Of a stretch of 64,000 nt of DNA, positions 61,111 through 64,000 are shown piece by piece; position 1 is the stretch's first letter, and each line of letters begins with the position of its first letter. A program made the translations under genes and the position numbers. Below the pieces are notes generated by a model. It ran no database searches. It was given only the letters and a program-made list of their open reading frames with translations, and had not been told where the DNA came from. The stretch covers positions 1 to 64,000 of the forward strand of contig NZ_BILY01000001.1 in NCBI RefSeq assembly GCF_004000805.1. Direction: 5' to 3'. The stretch is from Paenibacillus glycanilyticus NBRC 16618 (GTDB lineage Bacteria > Bacillota > Bacilli > Paenibacillales > Paenibacillaceae).

Positions 61111-62505
61111 TTAAAGAGTTACATTGGCTATAACCACAGTCGTTACGGACTGTGCTTCAAGGTTAACTGTAAATTTATTGCTATGAATGGACAGCTCGGC
61201 TTCAACCAGGTTTTCCAGCTCCGATGTGCGATATAGCTTGGCTGCTGCATCGCCTTGGACAAACGGGCCGAGATCATAACGGATTTGTCGTTGCCCTTCC
61301 CGGTTATGCGTAACCACTGTCAGCTGCTTGCGGGCTTCATCGTAAGCGGCAATGGAATCGCGGTCATCCAGCCATAAAATGCGACTGCCCGGACGAATAA
61401 ACCTGCTGAATTGAGCCATCGCGTAATATTGCTTCGTCATTTCGTATTGACCGTCGCCATGTCTGAAATCGGTGTGGATAAATCCCCAGTTATTCCTGGC
61501 GCTTTCATCCTCTACGGCCTGCCAATACACCCAAGCTGCGGGCTGCAGCAGCCGCAGATCCGTAATGATCCTCTCGGCCAGCTCCATCACGCTGGTCATA
61601 TCCCCGTGATCATGAGGTCCGGTACCCCCGGTTCCGTACTCCGACATCCACAGCTTCTTCCCCTTCTCCTGCGCCAGCATGCGAATCTCCTCAAGCTGAA
61701 CGCCATTATAAGAGTGGGTATTGATTTGCGAGAAGCTGTTAAACGTCTCTTCGTCATAACCGTGCAGCATTTCCAGCGTTTCATCCACGCTGTTCTCATC
61801 GGGTGCGCTGACTGCCGTTTCGGTTAAGCCTTTTAATTGAAGGGATCGGGCCGTTAGCTTAATGATCTCCATTTGTTTATCGAGCGAGAAATGTGCACCT
61901 TCTTGAATATTGCCCTTTTTCCACCAGTTCGAGATCGGTTCATTCAACGGATTAAGCGTCCGGAAGGCAACGCCGTGCACATCCTTATAGTGTTTAACCA
62001 CTTCCGTCAAATAGTCCGCAAATGGTTCATAACATTCTTCACGCAAATTATTGCCGCCGTCTTCCGCACCCGTAACGGAACCGCTTATCGTCATCCAATA
62101 AGGCGGCGAATTGGAAAAAGCTTCTGCAATATCAGCCCCGCGCTTCATCGCTGCCAGCAAGACCTTCCGCTGGCCTTCATCTGCATTCCAGTTCCATATG
62201 CCCTTCTCCGGTTGAAATCCCGGAACATCACCGCCTGGGCGCAGCGTGTTAGGCTGGATTTCCGGGTTTTCCCCGCCGCCAATGTTGTACCGGATAATGT
62301 TTAAGCCAAGGCCTTTATCCGCATCAAAGATAAGATCCATGATCTCGTCCTGCTTATCCCGGTCGCTCCACTGGCCGACAATATGCCCCCACCAGGCAAG
62401 CGAAGTACCCCAACCTTCAAAGCCGTCATAGCCATTCTCAGGCTTGATCTGAATAAAGGCACCTTCGTTAGTAAGTCCGTTATCGTGTCCATTAATGCCG
62501 CTCAT
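61111..62505 (-). CDS. GH30 glycosidase, endo-beta-1,6-galactanase-like, cytoplasmic
   Basis: This 464-residue protein has a (beta/alpha)8 barrel and the GH30 side sandwich. GFEGWGTSLAWWG near the start and NIIRYNIGGGENP are typical of the endo-beta-1,6-galactanase branch. Acid/base E189 lies in NPLNEPISNWW and nucleophile E289 in LWMSEYGTGG. No signal peptide is present; most characterised relatives are secreted, so this form may trim imported galacto-oligosaccharides. It is followed by GH35 with a 26-bp gap. A strong promoter and the double LacI operator precede it. RBS AGGAGG. Confidence 0.88.
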   Translation of the reverse strand: MSGINGHDNGLTNEGAFIQIKPENGYDGFEGWGTSLAWWGHIVGQWSDRDKQDEIMDLIFDADKGLGLNIIRYNIGGGENPEIQPNTLRPGGDVPGFQPEKGIWNWNADEGQRKVLLAAMKRGADIAEAFSNSPPYWMTISGSVTGAEDGGNNLREECYEPFADYLTEVVKHYKDVHGVAFRTLNPLNEPISNWWKKGNIQEGAHFSLDKQMEIIKLTARSLQLKGLTETAVSAPDENSVDETLEMLHGYDEETFNSFSQINTHSYNGVQLEEIRMLAQEKGKKLWMSEYGTGGTGPHDHGDMTSVMELAERIITDLRLLQPAAWVYWQAVEDESARNNWGFIHTDFRHGDGQYEMTKQYYAMAQFSRFIRPGSRILWLDDRDSIAAYDEARKQLTVVTHNREGQRQIRYDLGPFVQGDAAAKLYRTSELENLVEAELSIHSNKFTVNLEAQSVTTVVIANVTL

Positions 62506-62528
62506 AAGTCCTCCTGTTTCAGCCTATT

Positions 62529-62558
62529 CTGAAACCTATTTCATGAAACGGGTTTCAT
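62529..62558. promoter_or_regulatory. Double LacI-type operator of the GH30-GH35 operon
   Basis: Overlapping sites CTGAAACCTATTTCAT (62529-62544) and ATGAAACGGGTTTCAT (62543-62558), centres 14 bp apart, 24-53 bp before the start codon. Same geometry as at 28238-28267. Confidence 0.75.
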
Positions 62559-62611
62559 AATTGCTGAAAAATGAATACCCTTTGATGGGTATTGGTAATT
62601 ATGGAGCTCAA

Positions 62612-62626
62612 TTGAAAAGGCTTACA
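62612..62626 (+). promoter_or_regulatory. cre-like box before GH30
   Basis: TTGAAAAGGCTTACA has one mismatch at a fixed position (the central C). It lies just downstream of the predicted transcription start. Confidence 0.4.
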
Positions 62627-62640
62627 ATAATCTGGTTTTA

Positions 62641-62670
62641 ATTATATTCCCGACTTCCGGAAACTGTCAA
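62641..62670 (-). promoter_or_regulatory. Strong promoter of the GH30-GH35 operon
   Basis: Perfect -35 TTGACA (62665-62670) and perfect -10 TATAAT (62641-62646) with an 18-bp spacer, on the minus strand. Confidence 0.8.
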
Positions 62671-62696
62671 TACTTGTTTATCGGCTCGTTCAGAAG

Positions 62697-62727
62697 CAAA
62701 GAGACCGCCCTTTGGACAGTCTCTTTA
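62697..62727 (-). terminator. Possible terminator of the nucleotidyltransferase gene
   Basis: Arms AAAGAGAC and GTCTCTTT with an imperfect inner stem, about 130 bp after the stop. The 62728-62855 segment shows nothing else; a short plus-strand frame there is not supported. Confidence 0.45.
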
Positions 62728-62855
62728 CTTGGGTTTGATCGCTATTTTACCGCTATACTCATTTTCTTGCTTCTAGTCTCTCCCGCCTTATGTGCCAAAC
62801 GCATTCGCGAGCTGGCAGGTATACGTAAAATCCTCTTTTATGGCCTCGCAAATCA

Positions 62856-63968
62856 TTATTTACGGGTATAAAATGCTTCGAATTCCGCAACGGAGTCAAA
62901 GCGGTTTAGGACTACACCCTCCGCTATGAGATGCTTCTCCAGCTTACCGATAAGCTGCAGCACGGCTAACCGTAACGGTTCAAAATTAACAGGATCCAGC
63001 AACGACACAAGATCCGGATATCCATAACGAACGTAGTACTCCCGATAGTCACCAATGTCAACTAGTCCAGGCCAGCGTCCTTTTTCCGCCGCGTACAATA
63101 TTCGGGCTAGTCCGTCTTGCAAACCGGCAGCAACAAAAAAGGCCGTTTCGTAATGGCCCTTTTCGCATGCGGTCAACAGCTTGTTCATCATGCCTCTTTC
63201 CTCTTCGTAGTATCCTTTCATACGTTCTTGGTAAGAGCGTCTCTCTTCCAGGCTGCTTCTTTTCTCCGTTATTAGACGCATCGTATCCGCAGCCAATTTC
63301 TCGCACGCTAATAAGATTTCATCCGGATTATGACTGAACATAATCGTATCCAGGTATTGATCCAGATGACCCGGCTTTACCTTCAGATCTCTGGCTTGCT
63401 CGCGATAGTGGCCCCAGCTTCGCTTATAATAGATTTGGTTCAAGAAGCCAAGAGACTTGAAAATGTTTCCCGTAATCTCTTGAGCTTGGATTCGAAAATA
63501 GGACAGATTCTCGGAGTCCGCGAAAATCCGCATTTTAGCCAAGCTGACAAGGCATTCCTTTATAACGGATTCTGCTTTGTTAACCATTGATGATGCATTG
63601 GCTTCGCTTCCCATGCCGGATATCTTGTCTCGAAGCGCCATAAATCTGGCCAGATCCTCTTCTGATCGAACATACAATAGTTGGCAGTCCGCGATAATCG
63701 TGGTGTTCCACTCCTCCGACGCTGCCATTCGTTCGGCACGATCCCAGCCGATTGGCCAGAAATCAAAGCTGATGCCTTCGATTATGAACTGGCACTCGGC
63801 TTGTCTCCCTTTGTCCGTTACCGGAATAAAGAAGAAATCCAAATCGGAACGTTCCGTGGCCCGCCCCTGCAAATAAGATCCGTAATAGCCGACAATCGAA
63901 ATATCTTCGGAGTAATGCGTTTTAATATGCTCAACAATAATATCCGCGACAGCAAAAACATCAACCAT
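62856..63968 (-). CDS. Pol-beta-type nucleotidyltransferase-fold protein
   Basis: This 370-residue protein has a nucleotidyltransferase core at about 1-110: GSYLQGRATERSDLDFFF (G30, S31, metal-binding D42 and D44) and a third acidic strand in ISFDFWPIGW. A long all-helical region follows (about 130-370). The layout resembles aminoglycoside nucleotidyltransferases and related small-molecule or antitoxin-type enzymes, but no specific substrate group is recognised and no partner toxin gene is adjacent. RBS AGGAGG. It stands alone at the window edge. Confidence 0.75.
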   Translation of the reverse strand: MVDVFAVADIIVEHIKTHYSEDISIVGYYGSYLQGRATERSDLDFFFIPVTDKGRQAECQFIIEGISFDFWPIGWDRAERMAASEEWNTTIIADCQLLYVRSEEDLARFMALRDKISGMGSEANASSMVNKAESVIKECLVSLAKMRIFADSENLSYFRIQAQEITGNIFKSLGFLNQIYYKRSWGHYREQARDLKVKPGHLDQYLDTIMFSHNPDEILLACEKLAADTMRLITEKRSSLEERRSYQERMKGYYEEERGMMNKLLTACEKGHYETAFFVAAGLQDGLARILYAAEKGRWPGLVDIGDYREYYVRYGYPDLVSLLDPVNFEPLRLAVLQLIGKLEKHLIAEGVVLNRFDSVAEFEAFYTRK

Positions 63969-64000
63969 AAAGATACCCTCCTAGTTATACCCTATTCAAT

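Noticed and set aside
62674..62871. 65-codon plus-strand frame with a hydrophobic stretch
   Set aside because: No ribosome site, runs through a hairpin and into the 3' end of the nucleotidyltransferase gene.
1..64000. CRISPR arrays, tRNA, rRNA, transposases, prophage structural genes
   Set aside because: I looked for regular spacer repeats, tRNA cloverleaf ends, rRNA signatures and transposase motifs and saw none.

Overview
The window looks like chromosomal DNA of a Paenibacillus-type, spore-forming, soil or plant-associated Firmicute. This is inferred from strong AGGAGG-type ribosome binding sites, T-box leaders, CcpA-type cre boxes, LplB/YtcP/YtcQ-type sugar ABC transporters paired with membrane-anchored AraC regulators, S-layer-homology (SLH) anchored enzymes, an IDEAL-domain protein and a GerPA/F-like protein. 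No database search was possible; all family names come from reading the protein sequences.

Layout. 0.1-3 kb: a cytoplasmic GH2 enzyme divergent from an ArsR-type regulator, with two matching operators between them. 3-7 kb: a decayed GH127 remnant, a secreted multidomain GH43 enzyme and a GntR/LacI-hybrid regulator. 7-11 kb: a GH25 muramidase, a secreted GH5 glucanase and a LysR regulator. 11-17 kb: an NCS2 permease, a GerPA/F-like low-complexity protein, an IDEAL-domain protein, ilvB behind two tandem T-box riboswitches, and a DUF2238 membrane protein. 17-23 kb: a secreted pectate-lyase-like protein, a sugar isomerase plus proline dehydrogenase pair, and an AraC regulator. 23-28 kb: a 1692-residue SLH-anchored GH43 protein. 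28-41 kb: a rhamnogalacturonan-type cluster of sugar ABC transporter, YesS-like regulator, YetA/PL26-like enzyme, YesU-like protein, polysaccharide deacetylase, FG-GAP propeller and YesT-like esterase. 42-53 kb: an SLH-anchored GH27 alpha-galactosidase with a second ABC transporter and YesS-like regulator. 53-57 kb: two TetR regulators, a YdjM-like membrane protein and a DHA2 drug exporter. 57-64 kb: a LacI regulator, GH35, GH30 and a nucleotidyltransferase.

How the genes fit together. Most of the window serves plant cell-wall polysaccharide use. Large surface-anchored enzymes (GH43 and GH27) and secreted enzymes (GH43, GH5, pectate-lyase-like) cut polymers outside. Two ABC transporters bring in oligosaccharides, and leaderless enzymes (GH2, GH35, GH30, YetA-like, esterase, deacetylase) finish them inside. 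Every sugar unit has its own local regulator, and cre or cre-like boxes lie before many of the enzyme genes.

The most notable observations are: (1) an unusual double operator, two overlapping ATGAAAC/GTTTCAT palindromes 14 bp apart, shared by the SLH-GH43 gene at 28 kb and the GH30 gene at 62 kb, which links distant genes into one probable arabinogalactan regulon under the LacI protein at 57-58 kb; (2) two tandem full-length T-boxes in front of an orphan ilvB; (3) direct- and inverted-repeat sites before the two ABC operons that may be targets of the YesS-like regulators; (4) an ArsR-type regulator that seems to control a glycosidase through a pair of matching operators; (5) a cluster of TCCAACGTA-containing palindromic repeats at 41.46-41.67 kb.
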